From Bacteroidia bacterium (lineage in GTDB: Bacteria > Bacteroidota > Bacteroidia > B-17B0 > Aurantibacillaceae): DNA of 64,000 bases. The position numbers and the translations under genes are program-made. Where the stretch lies: assembly GCA_016787895.1 (NCBI GenBank), contig JAEUTN010000018.1, forward strand, positions 1 to 64,000, written 5' to 3'. Positions 1-9,017 of this stretch are shown here, piece after piece (the first letter of the stretch is position 1; every line of letters starts with the position of its first letter). Under the pieces are notes generated by a model. The model searched no databases. It saw only the letters and a program-made list of their open reading frames with translations, and had not been told where the DNA came from.

Positions 1-141
1 GTAAGCAAAGGCTGGGATGGAACGGTACAAAACAAAGGCACCGAAGAACTTAAGGAAGAGGTGTACATCTACCGCATCAAATACAAAGACACCGACGGAA
101 ACGTGTACAACAAAATGGGCCACGTGAGTTTGCTCCGATAA
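1..141 (+). CDS. C-terminal end of a T9SS-secreted protein (CHU_C / gliding motility-associated domain), partial
   Basis: The window opens inside a plus-strand gene in frame 1, with 46 codons left before TAA at 139-141. The residues follow the ending of the CHU_C domain (type B sorting domain of type IX secretion): a W-D-G-T step, then V-Y-I-Y-R-I-K-Y-K-D, then D-G-N and a final G-H-V-S-L-L-R. These tails are found on large extracellular proteins that cross the outer membrane through T9SS and stay at the surface or are released. What the rest of the protein does cannot be seen. A strong hairpin terminator follows directly. The family call rests only on this tail, but the pattern is distinctive. 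Confidence 0.75.
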   Translation, partial: VSKGWDGTVQNKGTEELKEEVYIYRIKYKDTDGNVYNKMGHVSLLR

Positions 142-162
142 ACTAAATCTTACTCAAAAAAG

Positions 163-193
163 AAACGGCTGCTTGTGATAAGCAGCCGTTTTT
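163..193. terminator. Bidirectional intrinsic terminator
   Basis: A perfect 11-bp stem (164-174 with 180-190) has a 5-nt loop and a T-run on the plus side. On the minus side the flanking A-run reads as TCTTTTTT. It sits between the convergent ends of the CHU_C protein and the response regulator and can stop both transcripts. Confidence 0.85.
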
Positions 194-239
194 AGTTAGT
201 GGATAGTATGATAGAAAAAACAGAAACGTAAGGTTTCCG

Positions 240-938
240 TTAATTCACCAACAACTTAAACCCCTTGCCGTGTATATTGATGATTTCGATTTTGGGATCG
301 TCCTTCAGGTATTTGCGGAGTTTGGCAATGTACACATCCATGCTCCTGCCGTTAAAATAATTATCGTCGTGCCAAATGGATTTTAAGGCAAATGTTCTGT
401 CAAGCACGTCGTTGCGGTGAATACAGAGTAAACGAAGGAGTTGGCTTTCTTTGGTGGTTAATTTTTGTTCGGTAGCCTCATGCTGAAGTATCTGTTTCTC
501 GGAATTAAACTGATAATTCCCAATCTTAAAATTTACCTCTTCGCTTTCAGTAGAACGAACTTTATTGGTTCTTCTTAGCACAGCGGTTACACGCGCCATT
601 AACTCCTCCATGCTGAAAGGTTTGGTGATGTAATCGTCAGCACCGGCATTAAAACCCTCAATGGTATCTTCCTTCATGCTTTTTGCAGTAAGGAAAATGA
701 TGGGAATGTTTTTATCAATTAAACGGATTTCCTTGGCAAGGGTGAACCCATCTTTAATGGGCATCATCACATCGAGAAGAACCAGGTCAAATGTTTCTTT
801 AAAAAAAACATCTGAACCTGACTTGCCATCGGCCGCTAATTTGGTTTCGAAACCTTTAGCTTCGAGGTATTCCTGTAAAAGAGGGCCCAAACTGGGATCA
901 TCTTCGACTAAAAGCACTTTACTTTTAACAGTGTCCAT
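240..938 (-). CDS. rprY: OmpR-family response regulator, RprY-like
   Basis: A DNA-binding response regulator of 232 residues. The receiver domain (about 5-120) shows the acidic pair after V-L-L-V-E-D-D, phospho-acceptor D56 in L-L-D-V-M-M-P, T84 and K106 (I-T-K-P-F-S). A winged-helix effector domain follows at about 135-230, ending in the K-G-x-G-[FY] type hairpin. The N-terminal half (E-Y-L-x-A-K-G, D-V-M-M-P-x-K-D-G-F-T-L-A, G-A-D-D-Y-I-T-K-P-F-S-M-E-E-L) closely follows RprY of Bacteroides. It lies 63 bp downstream of the cognate kinase in the same direction, so the two are probably one transcript. The RprY identity is from remembered family sequence; a generic OmpR regulator is the fallback. 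Confidence 0.9.
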   Translation of the reverse strand: MDTVKSKVLLVEDDPSLGPLLQEYLEAKGFETKLAADGKSGSDVFFKETFDLVLLDVMMPIKDGFTLAKEIRLIDKNIPIIFLTAKSMKEDTIEGFNAGADDYITKPFSMEELMARVTAVLRRTNKVRSTESEEVNFKIGNYQFNSEKQILQHEATEQKLTTKESQLLRLLCIHRNDVLDRTFALKSIWHDDNYFNGRSMDVYIAKLRKYLKDDPKIEIINIHGKGFKLLVN

Positions 939-1001
939 AGTGAATTGTTAAATTGTCAACTAAAGATAAAAACAATAGGACGCATTTTAACAAAATTAAC
1001 A

Positions 1002-2549
1002 TTAATTGTCAATCGGAAAATGCACGTTAAAAGTGCTGCCTTTGCCCGGTTCTGAGTTGACAGAAATGGTGCCCTTGTGTTTCAGCACCACAGCCAAAAC
1101 ATAGGATAAACCCAGGCCGAACCCTTTTACATTGTGAAGGTTACCGGTGGGCACCCGATAGAATTTATCGAAGATTTTCCTTTGGTTTTCACGCGAAATG
1201 CCAATGCCATTGTCCTTCACCTGAATCATGATGCCTTCTGCGGTGTTGTATGTGGTGACGGTAATTTCAGGAGTTTCTTTGCTGTATTTAATGGCATTAT
1301 CAATCAAATTAAAAACAATGTTGGTGAGGTGCACCCTGTCCGCTTTTAAAATGTGTTTTTGCGCCTTAAGAATGGTGTTCACATGACCGTTTCTTTGGTC
1401 AATCAGCAGCTGGGTGTTGTTGATGGCGGCGTTAATGATCTCATGAACATCCACTTCACTTAATTTGAGCTTAAACTCACCTTTGTCTAAAATTGAAGTT
1501 TGCAAAATGCTTTCTACCAGCACACTCAGGCGTTTGTTTTCGTCGCGTATCATTTTCAGGTAACGCTGCTGTTTATCGGGAGTCTGAGAAATACTTGAGT
1601 CCCCCAGCATTTCACTGGCCAGAGAAATGGTACTGATGGGGGTTTTGAACTCGTGGGTCATGTTGCTGATAAAATCATTTTTGATCTCAGAGAGTTTTTT
1701 CTGTTTTAAGTTGTTTGCCACGATGTAATAAAAGGAAAACACCATAATTAATACCACCACAATGGAGGTGATGAGCAATGGCCACATTTCTTTGAAGATG
1801 TCCCTATCCTGATTTGGAAAGAAAACAAACAGAAATTCCGGTTCAATAAAGCTGTTACCCGGGGCCAGGTTGATTTTGTGATAGTCGATGTTTAAGGAAT
1901 CAGCTATTCGGTCGGCCGTTTTTACATCACTGAAATAACGGCTGCCGGGTTGCAGACTCGATACATAAAACAAATAGGTATAATGAATCTTTTGTTTGGA
2001 AAGCTCCTGCCGGAGAATGGAATCCAGCAACAAGGTATCCACTTTGTGATTGATGTTGTTGTAATAATTTTCAGAAATGGTTTGATCGAAAAAACTGTTG
2101 CCGTTGATGGTGGTCGGCATGTCGTTGTTTACGGCCGGCAGTAAGCTTTGTTTTTTATTGAAGTGGTAAAGGAAATTAAGCGTAGAAGGATTTAAGCTCA
2201 AGAGGGAGTCGTTGGTCAGATCTTTTTGGGTGAAACGGCTGATTTGTTTGCCGTTGCTGTCAACACTGAATTCCTGTTTTACGCTGATGCCAATACGGTT
2301 GTTTTTGTTCAGACTTGTGGTTCCGTAAGCTATGCCTTGAGTGCGGGTGGTTTTTCTGACATAATTTCCCCGGGGGTCAATCTTTTCCAGCTTGGTAGCA
2401 GTGGTACTGAGCGCCACGTCCACTTTGTTTCTGAACAGGTCTTCTTTTATTTTAAAGTCGTTGTTGATCCAATACAATTGAAACAAAACTAAAACCATTA
2501 AGGCCAGAGAAAAGCTAATAGAGAAAAAGAGTGGGGTGCGGTATTTCAT
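1002..2549 (-). CDS. rprX: Sensor histidine kinase, RprX-like
   Basis: A membrane histidine kinase of 515 residues. TM1 is at about 8-28 and TM2 at about 257-279, enclosing a 225-residue extracytoplasmic sensor with no obvious known domain. The dimerisation/phospho-acceptor helix carries H299 in N-M-T-H-E-F-K-T-P. The catalytic domain shows an N-box around N414-N418, the G1 box D446-N-G-I-G and the G2 box G476-F-G-L-G-L. All key residues are present. It presumably phosphorylates the regulator encoded immediately downstream. A -7 promoter box lies 8 bases upstream of the ATG. The input signal cannot be read from the sequence. Confidence 0.9.
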   Translation of the reverse strand: MKYRTPLFFSISFSLALMVLVLFQLYWINNDFKIKEDLFRNKVDVALSTTATKLEKIDPRGNYVRKTTRTQGIAYGTTSLNKNNRIGISVKQEFSVDSNGKQISRFTQKDLTNDSLLSLNPSTLNFLYHFNKKQSLLPAVNNDMPTTINGNSFFDQTISENYYNNINHKVDTLLLDSILRQELSKQKIHYTYLFYVSSLQPGSRYFSDVKTADRIADSLNIDYHKINLAPGNSFIEPEFLFVFFPNQDRDIFKEMWPLLITSIVVVLIMVFSFYYIVANNLKQKKLSEIKNDFISNMTHEFKTPISTISLASEMLGDSSISQTPDKQQRYLKMIRDENKRLSVLVESILQTSILDKGEFKLKLSEVDVHEIINAAINNTQLLIDQRNGHVNTILKAQKHILKADRVHLTNIVFNLIDNAIKYSKETPEITVTTYNTAEGIMIQVKDNGIGISRENQRKIFDKFYRVPTGNLHNVKGFGLGLSYVLAVVLKHKGTISVNSEPGKGSTFNVHFPIDN

Positions 2550-2557
2550 GGGCCTTG

Positions 2558-2565
2558 CAAATTTA
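2558..2565 (-). promoter_or_regulatory. -7 box of the rprXY promoter
   Basis: On the minus strand this reads TAAATTTG, a perfect match to the Bacteroidota -7 consensus TAnnTTTG. It ends 8 bases before the rprX ATG, so the transcript would have almost no leader. No clear -33 element was seen. Confidence 0.55.
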
Positions 2566-2597
2566 AACGAATCGCACGTAAACGAAAACGGAAAGAA

Positions 2598-4082
2598 TTA
2601 ATCGTTCAGTGAATTTACCGGGTATTGAACCCCGTTTTCATAAATATAACATTTGAGTTTATCCTTAAACACATAGGGTTTATAGATGGACTTGTTCAAC
2701 AGCATACGTAAACATTCCTGAACACCTTCAATAATGCTGGGGTGAGGGTGCATCATGTCGGCCAGTTCACGAATGCCCTGGTTGGTGTGAATCAGGTAAG
2801 CCACTGCCTGAATGGTACTGCTGGCATGTTCCCCAATAGCCCTCATGCCTAAAATTCTCATGCCGTTGTCGTTGGTAACAATGATTTTAAAAAACCCTTT
2901 GGTTTTACGCATGGCTATGGCTCTGGCATTTGTACTGAAGTCGAGTTTCACCACTTTGTGCGGAATGCCTTTTTCTCTGCACTCTTGTTCACTCATGCCA
3001 ACCGTTGCCACTTCGGGATTCAAAAACATGATGGTGCTGATGTTTTTATAAGTAAGGGGTTTCACAATAGGACCAAACATTCGAACCACTGCATGCCGGG
3101 CTTCCCTCTCGCCTACATTCACAAGAGCCATTTCAGTAGTCACATCTCCGGCTGCATAAATGGAGCTGATATTGGTTTGTGTGTCCTCGTCCCAAATACC
3201 ACCTCTATCGTTTAGTTTTACTCCAACTTCTTCAAGTCCGAGTTGGTAAATGTTGGCCGATCGTCCGATAGAAATCAGCGCTTTTTTAACTCGCAGCACT
3301 TCTGTTCTGCCATCCTTGTATTTTAATTCGTATTCCACCTCTCCGTTCACTATCTCCATACGAACAAGTGACGATCCATGGTGCACCACAGCGCCATTGA
3401 GCTCCAGGTTGTGTTGAACCAGTTCTGCCACGTCTTCGTCTTCAAACGGCAAAATGCGTTCGGCTTTATCAATCAGGTAAACTTTGGTTTTTCCGAAAGT
3501 GGAAAAGATAGTGGCGAATTCACAACCAATTACACCCGCACCCAGCACTACCATGCTTTTTGGAAAAGATTTGAAGTTTTTAATACCATCGCTGGTAACA
3601 ATGGTATTTTCGTCCACTTGAATGGTGTCAGGCACTCTAGGCCGGCTGCCGGTGGCAATCAAAATGTTGTGCGCCGTGAAAGTCTTTTTTTCTCCGTCTT
3701 CTTTCGTAAGTTCAACTTCATGTTTGCTCAGTAGGCGGGCAAATCCTTTTTCATAAAACAAAAGATCCTTTTTTTCTTTTTGCAGCATCTGCAAATGCAC
3801 GGTCATTTGAGTTTTGCGTTCAAAAATGGCTTCCTGAATGGTTTTGGCGATGGTGTCAAAATCAGGGGTATAGTCGGGTATCAGGTCGCGAATGGAAGCA
3901 ACTTTCAGGGCCTGCTCCCAAAGACTTTTTGAAGTTAACACGCCATCATAGATGCCGGCACCGCCAATGCGGTTTTTTTCGATTAAAAGCACTTTTTTGC
4001 CAAAATCAATGGCCCGCATGGCTCCGGCATATCCCGAGGGACCGGCACCGATAACAATTAAATCAAAGTTTAGGTTTTGCAC
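2598..4082 (-). CDS. FAD/NAD-dependent pyridine nucleotide-disulfide oxidoreductase homologue without the redox disulfide
   Basis: 494 residues with the full fold of dihydrolipoyl dehydrogenase and soluble transhydrogenase. The FAD-binding G12-A-G-P-S-G17 is present, as are a second Rossmann motif (V-L-G-A-G-V-I-G-C-E), the A-A-G-D-V second FAD motif and a C-terminal dimerisation domain with H-P-H-P-S-I-I-E. Where dihydrolipoyl dehydrogenases carry C-x4-C and SthA carries one cysteine, this protein reads G40-G-A-G-I-Y-D-G-V-L-T-S-K52. Both cysteine positions are replaced (G43, V48) while the S-K after them is kept. It is therefore unlikely to reduce a lipoyl disulfide. Hydride transfer between NAD(P)H and another acceptor, as in transhydrogenases or diaphorases, fits better. 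It stands alone, with no lipoyl-complex genes beside it. Confidence 0.8.
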   Translation of the reverse strand: MQNLNFDLIVIGAGPSGYAGAMRAIDFGKKVLLIEKNRIGGAGIYDGVLTSKSLWEQALKVASIRDLIPDYTPDFDTIAKTIQEAIFERKTQMTVHLQMLQKEKKDLLFYEKGFARLLSKHEVELTKEDGEKKTFTAHNILIATGSRPRVPDTIQVDENTIVTSDGIKNFKSFPKSMVVLGAGVIGCEFATIFSTFGKTKVYLIDKAERILPFEDEDVAELVQHNLELNGAVVHHGSSLVRMEIVNGEVEYELKYKDGRTEVLRVKKALISIGRSANIYQLGLEEVGVKLNDRGGIWDEDTQTNISSIYAAGDVTTEMALVNVGEREARHAVVRMFGPIVKPLTYKNISTIMFLNPEVATVGMSEQECREKGIPHKVVKLDFSTNARAIAMRKTKGFFKIIVTNDNGMRILGMRAIGEHASSTIQAVAYLIHTNQGIRELADMMHPHPSIIEGVQECLRMLLNKSIYKPYVFKDKLKCYIYENGVQYPVNSLND

Positions 4083-4274
4083 AGGGTGAATTTACACTTT
4101 TGATGTAATAAATCCCTTGCCTGAACTACTGTAAGGGGGATGAAGGGAAGAAACAGAGTGTCGTCTTACCTTAGTTTGCTGACTCGCCAAGGCCATGACA
4201 GGCATGTAAAGAAACTTAGATTAAAGCACTGAAAATCAGCAAATTAATCTATTTCGTTTTTAGAATTTATTAAT

Positions 4275-4282
4275 TATCTTTG
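4275..4282 (+). promoter_or_regulatory. -7 box of the hppA promoter
   Basis: TATCTTTG matches TAnnTTTG exactly and lies 22 bases before the hppA ATG. It is followed by a run of C that would be at or near the transcription start. Confidence 0.6.
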
Positions 4283-4304
4283 CCCCCCTATAAATCAAAT
4301 CTAT

Positions 4305-6632
4305 ATGAGTGAGAATATTGTTTATTTGATTCCCGTTCTGGGAATTGTTGGCCTGATTGTGATGGCTATTAAGTCGGCCTGGGTGAGCAAACAGGACGCG
4401 GGTGATTCTAAAATGCAGGAATTGGCCGGATACATTGCTGCCGGTGCCATGGCCTTTTTAAAGGCAGAATGGAAAGTATTAAGTGTGTTTGTGGTATTTG
4501 CTGCCGCGCTTTTAGCGTATTCAGGAACCATTCATGAGGTAAATGGTATAGAGATTCACTCCAGCTGGATCATTTCAATAGCTTTTATTATCGGCGCCGT
4601 GTTTTCTGCAACCGCAGGATACATTGGCATGAAAGTAGCAACCAAAGCCAACGTGCGCACCACTCAGGCAGCACGTACCAGCTTAAAACAAGCGCTTAAA
4701 GTGTCATTTACCGGCGGAACCGTTATGGGACTTGGTGTTGCTGGTTTGGCGGTTTTAGGTTTGGGAGGTTTGTTCATCGCCTTTTTAGCGGTATTCGCTG
4801 ATTTAGGAGCAAACACCGTAAAAACATCCATAGAAGTATTAACCGGCTTTTCTTTGGGCGCTGAATCCATTGCCCTTTTTGCCCGTGTGGGTGGCGGTAT
4901 CTACACCAAAGCGGCCGACGTTGGCGCTGACCTGGTAGGTAAAGTGGAAGCAGGTATTCCTGAAGACGATGTTCGTAATCCGGCTACCATTGCTGATAAC
5001 GTTGGTGATAACGTAGGTGACGTGGCCGGCATGGGAGCCGATTTGTTCGGGTCTTATGTAGCAACTATTCTGGCCACCATGGTACTGGGTCAGGAAATTG
5101 TTGCTGCTGATAATTTTAATGGCATGTCGCCGATTTTATTACCAATGGTGATTTGCGGATTAGGGATTCTGTTTTCAATAGTGGGCACCTGGTTTGTAAC
5201 CATTAAGAATGAAAAATCCAATGTGCAAAATGCTTTGAACATGGGTAACTGGTCATCCATGATTCTTACGGTTGCAGCCTCCTATTTTGTGGTGAACTGG
5301 ATGTTACCGGATACATTGACTTTACGTGGATATGAATTTTCTAAACTGAATGTTTTTCTGGCAATTGTTGTTGGAACCGTTGTTGGTGCCATTATGAGTA
5401 TTGTAACAGAGTATTACACAGCTATGGGTAAAAAGCCAGTACTGTCCATAATCCAACAATCTTCAACCGGTCATGCTACTAACATTATTGGTGGCTTATC
5501 TGTTGGTATGAAATCCACCGTTATTCCAATCCTTACTCTGGCCGGCGGTATCATGGCCTCTTATTATTTTGCAGGTTTATACGGGGTGGCTATTGCTGCA
5601 GCGGGCATGATGGCCACTACTGCTATGCAGTTGGCCATTGACGCGTTCGGACCCATTGCCGATAATGCAGGCGGGATTGCGGAAATGAGTCAGTTGCCCC
5701 CTGAGGTTCGCGAGCGCACCGATAATCTCGATGCTGTTGGAAACACCACTGCAGCTACCGGCAAAGGTTTTGCCATTGCTTCTGCAGCTTTAACATCTTT
5801 GGCCTTGTTTGCAGCCTTTGTTGGCATTGCGGGTATTGATGCCATCGATATTTACAAAGCCCCTGTACTCGCCGGTTTGTTTGTTGGGGGAATGATTCCG
5901 TTTATTTTCTCTGCCTTGTGTATACAGGCTGTTGGCAGAGCAGCTATGGACATGGTGCAGGAAGTGCGTCGTCAATTCCGCGAAATTCCTGGCATCATGG
6001 AATACAAAGCAAAACCTGAATACGAAAAATGCGTGGCTATCTCCACCAAAGCGTCTATCCGTGAAATGATGATGCCGGGTGGTATTGCTTTGATTACACC
6101 GGTAATCGTTGGTTTTATTTTTGGTCCTGAAGTGTTGGGTGGTTTATTGGCCGGAGTAACAGTAAGCGGTGTGTTGATGGGTATTTTCCAATCCAATGCC
6201 GGTGGTGCCTGGGACAATGCCAAAAAATCGTTTGAAAAAGGCGTGAACATCAACGGAGAAATGTTTTACAAAAAATCAGAACCACATAAGGCAAGTGTTA
6301 CCGGAGATACCGTTGGGGATCCGTTTAAGGATACTTCCGGTCCGTCCATGAACATTCTTATTAAATTAATGAGCATTGTATCACTGGTTATTGCACCCTA
6401 CATCGCTGTGCCGGCAGGTGAAACAAAAGATGCCTGCTGCTCACCCAATGAAAAAGTAGAAGTTCTGAAATGTAACATCAATGGTCAGGAGTATACCTGC
6501 AGCAGCAAAGCGGAGTGCGACAGCATTCTGGCTGTTCACACAGCTACTTCAGGCAACGGGCAAAACACCACTACAGTGACCATTGAAGAAAAAGTGACCA
6601 AAGAGGGCCATTCCGAAGAGCACAACCACTAA
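4305..6632 (+). CDS. hppA: Membrane-bound sodium/proton-translocating pyrophosphatase
   Basis: A polytopic inner-membrane pump of 775 residues that couples hydrolysis of inorganic pyrophosphate to export of Na+ or H+. About 16 hydrophobic segments fit the family. The substrate site is visible as [20 protein letters not shown] around residues 220-240 and as the later D-N-A-G-G-I-A-E-M and [14 protein letters not shown] motifs. The segment [10 protein letters not shown] has Ala where K+-independent enzymes have Lys, so it should be the K+-dependent type, which includes the Na+ pumps. After the last membrane helix the protein continues with about 75 hydrophilic residues (701-775) holding five cysteines (711, 712, 723, 732, 738) and a His-rich end. 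That tail is unusual for the family. Confidence 0.95.
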   Translation: MSENIVYLIPVLGIVGLIVMAIKSAWVSKQDAGDSKMQELAGYIAAGAMAFLKAEWKVLSVFVVFAAALLAYSGTIHEVNGIEIHSSWIISIAFIIGAVFSATAGYIGMKVATKANVRTTQAARTSLKQALKVSFTGGTVMGLGVAGLAVLGLGGLFIAFLAVFADLGANTVKTSIEVLTGFSLGAESIALFARVGGGIYTKAADVGADLVGKVEAGIPEDDVRNPATIADNVGDNVGDVAGMGADLFGSYVATILATMVLGQEIVAADNFNGMSPILLPMVICGLGILFSIVGTWFVTIKNEKSNVQNALNMGNWSSMILTVAASYFVVNWMLPDTLTLRGYEFSKLNVFLAIVVGTVVGAIMSIVTEYYTAMGKKPVLSIIQQSSTGHATNIIGGLSVGMKSTVIPILTLAGGIMASYYFAGLYGVAIAAAGMMATTAMQLAIDAFGPIADNAGGIAEMSQLPPEVRERTDNLDAVGNTTAATGKGFAIASAALTSLALFAAFVGIAGIDAIDIYKAPVLAGLFVGGMIPFIFSALCIQAVGRAAMDMVQEVRRQFREIPGIMEYKAKPEYEKCVAISTKASIREMMMPGGIALITPVIVGFIFGPEVLGGLLAGVTVSGVLMGIFQSNAGGAWDNAKKSFEKGVNINGEMFYKKSEPHKASVTGDTVGDPFKDTSGPSMNILIKLMSIVSLVIAPYIAVPAGETKDACCSPNEKVEVLKCNINGQEYTCSSKAECDSILAVHTATSGNGQNTTTVTIEEKVTKEGHSEEHNH

Positions 6633-6650
6633 AATAACTTACTTCCTTTC

Positions 6651-6686
6651 AAAAAGCCATGGCGACCCGGTTGTCATGGCTTTTTT
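6651..6686 (+). terminator. Intrinsic terminator of hppA
   Basis: An 11-bp stem (6651-6661 with 6675-6685) has a 13-nt loop and a T-tract, 18 bases after the hppA stop. Confidence 0.8.
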
Positions 6687-6758
6687 GTTGCCCGAAAACT
6701 ATACATTAGGACTTTAGGATATTATTCTTAATTTTAGTTAAAATTTAAAACCACGCTT

Positions 6759-8627
6759 ATGAAAACAACATTCCGCCTTTTTTGTCTGATGTTCCTGCTT
6801 TCGTTCAATGCATGGTCACAATGTGTGCCTACCTGTTCAAGTTATGTCGCCTCGCCAATTACCTTCACCACCTTTCCAAGCGGTTCAACCAATGTCACGC
6901 CAACCTTCACCAATTCTTTTATTGGTTTGTTCGCCGATGATGGTTCAATAGGGCCAATACCCATCGGCTTTAATTTCGATTATTATTGCAACACCTACAC
7001 CAACATTCACATTTGCTCCAACGGTTTTATCATGTTGGACTACCAGCCATTTCCATGGCCAACGCAATATGTTCATCCTACACAAAATTTGCCGGACCCT
7101 GGTTTGCCGAATGGTATGGTTGCCTTTAACATGACGGATCTGGATCCGGGCCAGGGCGGAACCATCACTTACACCACAGTTGGGGTGGCTCCGAACAGAA
7201 TGTTTATTGTTACCTATAGCAATGTTCCCTGCTTCACAACACCATCGGATTTGAACACCGGACAAATTGTGTTTTTTGAAACCACCAACATCATTGAAAT
7301 TCATACCACAAAAGCCAGGCCCGATGCCAATCAGTTATCCTTAGGTGGTACCCAGGGCATTGAAAATACGAGCGGAACCATTGGCGTTACCCCTCCGGGA
7401 AGAAATGCCAATAATTCCTGGGGAGCAACAGCGGATAGTACTGCATATCGCTTTGCCCCTTATACACCGGCTCCTCCTACTTCTGTAACTGGCAATACCC
7501 TTTTGTGCCAGGGGGCCCAGGGTTCTTACCAAACAAGTCCTTTACTCGGAGCGCTATCCTATACCTGGGCTTTGCCTGCAGGTTGGACCGGAACAAGTTC
7601 AACCACAGCCTTAACCACCACTGCAGGCGTGAGCGGTAACGTTTCGGTGAGCGCCACCTATACCTGCGGTACTTCAGCCCCGGCCATGATAAATGTTAGC
7701 GTAGTTTCGGCGCCTGTTGTAAGTATTTTATCCGCTACACCAAGTGTGCTCTGCTCAGGCAACAGCATAACCATTAATCCGAATGGTGCGGTAAGTTATT
7801 CGGTTGAGCCCGGAGGGATTACAGGTACACCTCCTTTACAGATACAGGTAAACGCCAGCACCATTTTTTCAGTCACAGGCCAGAATGCAAGTGGATGTGT
7901 TTCTATCAATACTGCTACGGTAGCAATAGTGGCCAATACTACACCAACGGTGACTGTAAACAGCGGTTCTACCTGTGTTGGGCAAACTTTTACCATTACT
8001 CCCTCGGGAGCGAATGGTTACATAATCAGCGGAGGGTTTTTTATTGTAAGTCCAACCGTTGGGCTTAATACCTATACGGTTACCGGAACGGCCACCAATG
8101 GATGTGTGAGTGATCCTGCCATCTGCCAGGTAACGGCCATTGCTTTGCCGACTCTTAATGTGGTAAGTACAAAAAGCATCATCTGTGTTAAAGAAAGTGC
8201 CACGCTTACCGCCAGCGGAGCTACAACGTATTCATGGAGCAATTCTGCTCTAACGGCTGCTACTGTAGTGAGTCCAACAATAACTACAACCTATACGGTT
8301 ACAGGAGACAACAACGGATGTAAAAGCAGCAAAGCGTATACACAAATGGTGAGTTTGTGTTTGGGTATCGAATCCACGCTGGATGAGGAAAGTGGAGTGC
8401 GCCTCTTTCCTAACCCTGCATCCACGGAATTGAGCATTCAGCTTTTGGCTGCAAATCCCAATGCTGAACTCAAGTTATATAATTTAAGTCATCAGTTGGT
8501 AAAACAGGTCAGGCTTCAGGAAGTATTAAATGTACTTGACATCAGAGATGTTACCGCGGGTCTTTATTTGGTGGAAATTCACACCGGCAATGAAATACAA
8601 ATCAAAAAAATTACGATTGAACACTAA
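6759..8627 (+). CDS. Secreted Ig/PKD-like repeat protein with T9SS type A sorting domain
   Basis: 622 residues. A signal peptide ends near residue 20 (N-A-W-S-Q). An N-terminal beta-rich domain at about 25-230 (I-G-F-N-F-x-Y, S-N-G-F-I, G-G-T-I-T-Y, R-M-F-I-V-T-Y, P-G-R-N-A) is of the nidogen-like kind often found on Bacteroidota surface proteins. Next come a PKD-like domain (about 240-320, Y-T-W-x-L-P-x-G-W) and two or three Ig-like modules, each with a cysteine near its start and T-Y-T-V-T-G near its end. The last 75 residues are a Por-type sorting tail (L-F-P-N-P-A-S-T, then G-L-Y-L-V-E-I). It is a paralogue of the protein at 9018-10850. The role is probably adhesive or structural at the surface; no catalytic motif was seen. 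Confidence 0.85.
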   Translation: MKTTFRLFCLMFLLSFNAWSQCVPTCSSYVASPITFTTFPSGSTNVTPTFTNSFIGLFADDGSIGPIPIGFNFDYYCNTYTNIHICSNGFIMLDYQPFPWPTQYVHPTQNLPDPGLPNGMVAFNMTDLDPGQGGTITYTTVGVAPNRMFIVTYSNVPCFTTPSDLNTGQIVFFETTNIIEIHTTKARPDANQLSLGGTQGIENTSGTIGVTPPGRNANNSWGATADSTAYRFAPYTPAPPTSVTGNTLLCQGAQGSYQTSPLLGALSYTWALPAGWTGTSSTTALTTTAGVSGNVSVSATYTCGTSAPAMINVSVVSAPVVSILSATPSVLCSGNSITINPNGAVSYSVEPGGITGTPPLQIQVNASTIFSVTGQNASGCVSINTATVAIVANTTPTVTVNSGSTCVGQTFTITPSGANGYIISGGFFIVSPTVGLNTYTVTGTATNGCVSDPAICQVTAIALPTLNVVSTKSIICVKESATLTASGATTYSWSNSALTAATVVSPTITTTYTVTGDNNGCKSSKAYTQMVSLCLGIESTLDEESGVRLFPNPASTELSIQLLAANPNAELKLYNLSHQLVKQVRLQEVLNVLDIRDVTAGLYLVEIHTGNEIQIKKITIEH

Positions 8628-8695
8628 ACAGCTTAACAATCAGCAATTCCATAAACCCCTTAGTTCTTAATTTTTAAACACTAAAAACGATTAAT

Positions 8696-9001
8696 ATGAA
8701 AAAAGCACCACTCATCTGCCTGACTTTTCTTTTTTTGAGCCTGGTCGGATTTTCCCAAACTCCAACTCCCGGAAAAACCGCGGCAAAAACAACTGAAGAG
8801 ATTTATACCCCGTTAAAACCAAAAGACGGTTCCCCGGCCGTATTCAGCTCCAAAGCGGAATTGGAGTCGAAAAAACAGAGCAAAATAAACGCGACCCTTG
8901 ATTTAATTCGCTTAAACAAGGATAACGCGGCTCTGGTGATTCAGTACCGTGAATCACTTTGGAGATTCGAAAATGCCATTGTTGTTGAACCAAAAAACTA
9001 A
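8696..9001 (+). CDS. Small secreted protein of unknown function
   Basis: 101 residues with a clear signal peptide (M-K-K, hydrophobic core, G-F-S-Q at about 18-21). A Pro/Thr/Lys-rich stretch follows, then a charged, probably helical C-terminal half (about 55-95). No known domain was recognised. It sits 68 bp after one T9SS cargo gene and 16 bp before its paralogue, all in the same direction, so the three are probably expressed together. The codon pattern and signal peptide support a real gene. Its function cannot be deduced. Confidence 0.7.
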   Translation: MKKAPLICLTFLFLSLVGFSQTPTPGKTAAKTTEEIYTPLKPKDGSPAVFSSKAELESKKQSKINATLDLIRLNKDNAALVIQYRESLWRFENAIVVEPKN

Positions 9002-9017
9002 TTAAAAAATCATTCTT

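Noticed and set aside
4083..4274. Small gene or RNA between the oxidoreductase and hppA
   Set aside because: No open frame with coding character; only a weak CCCTT/AAGGG pairing without a T-tract.
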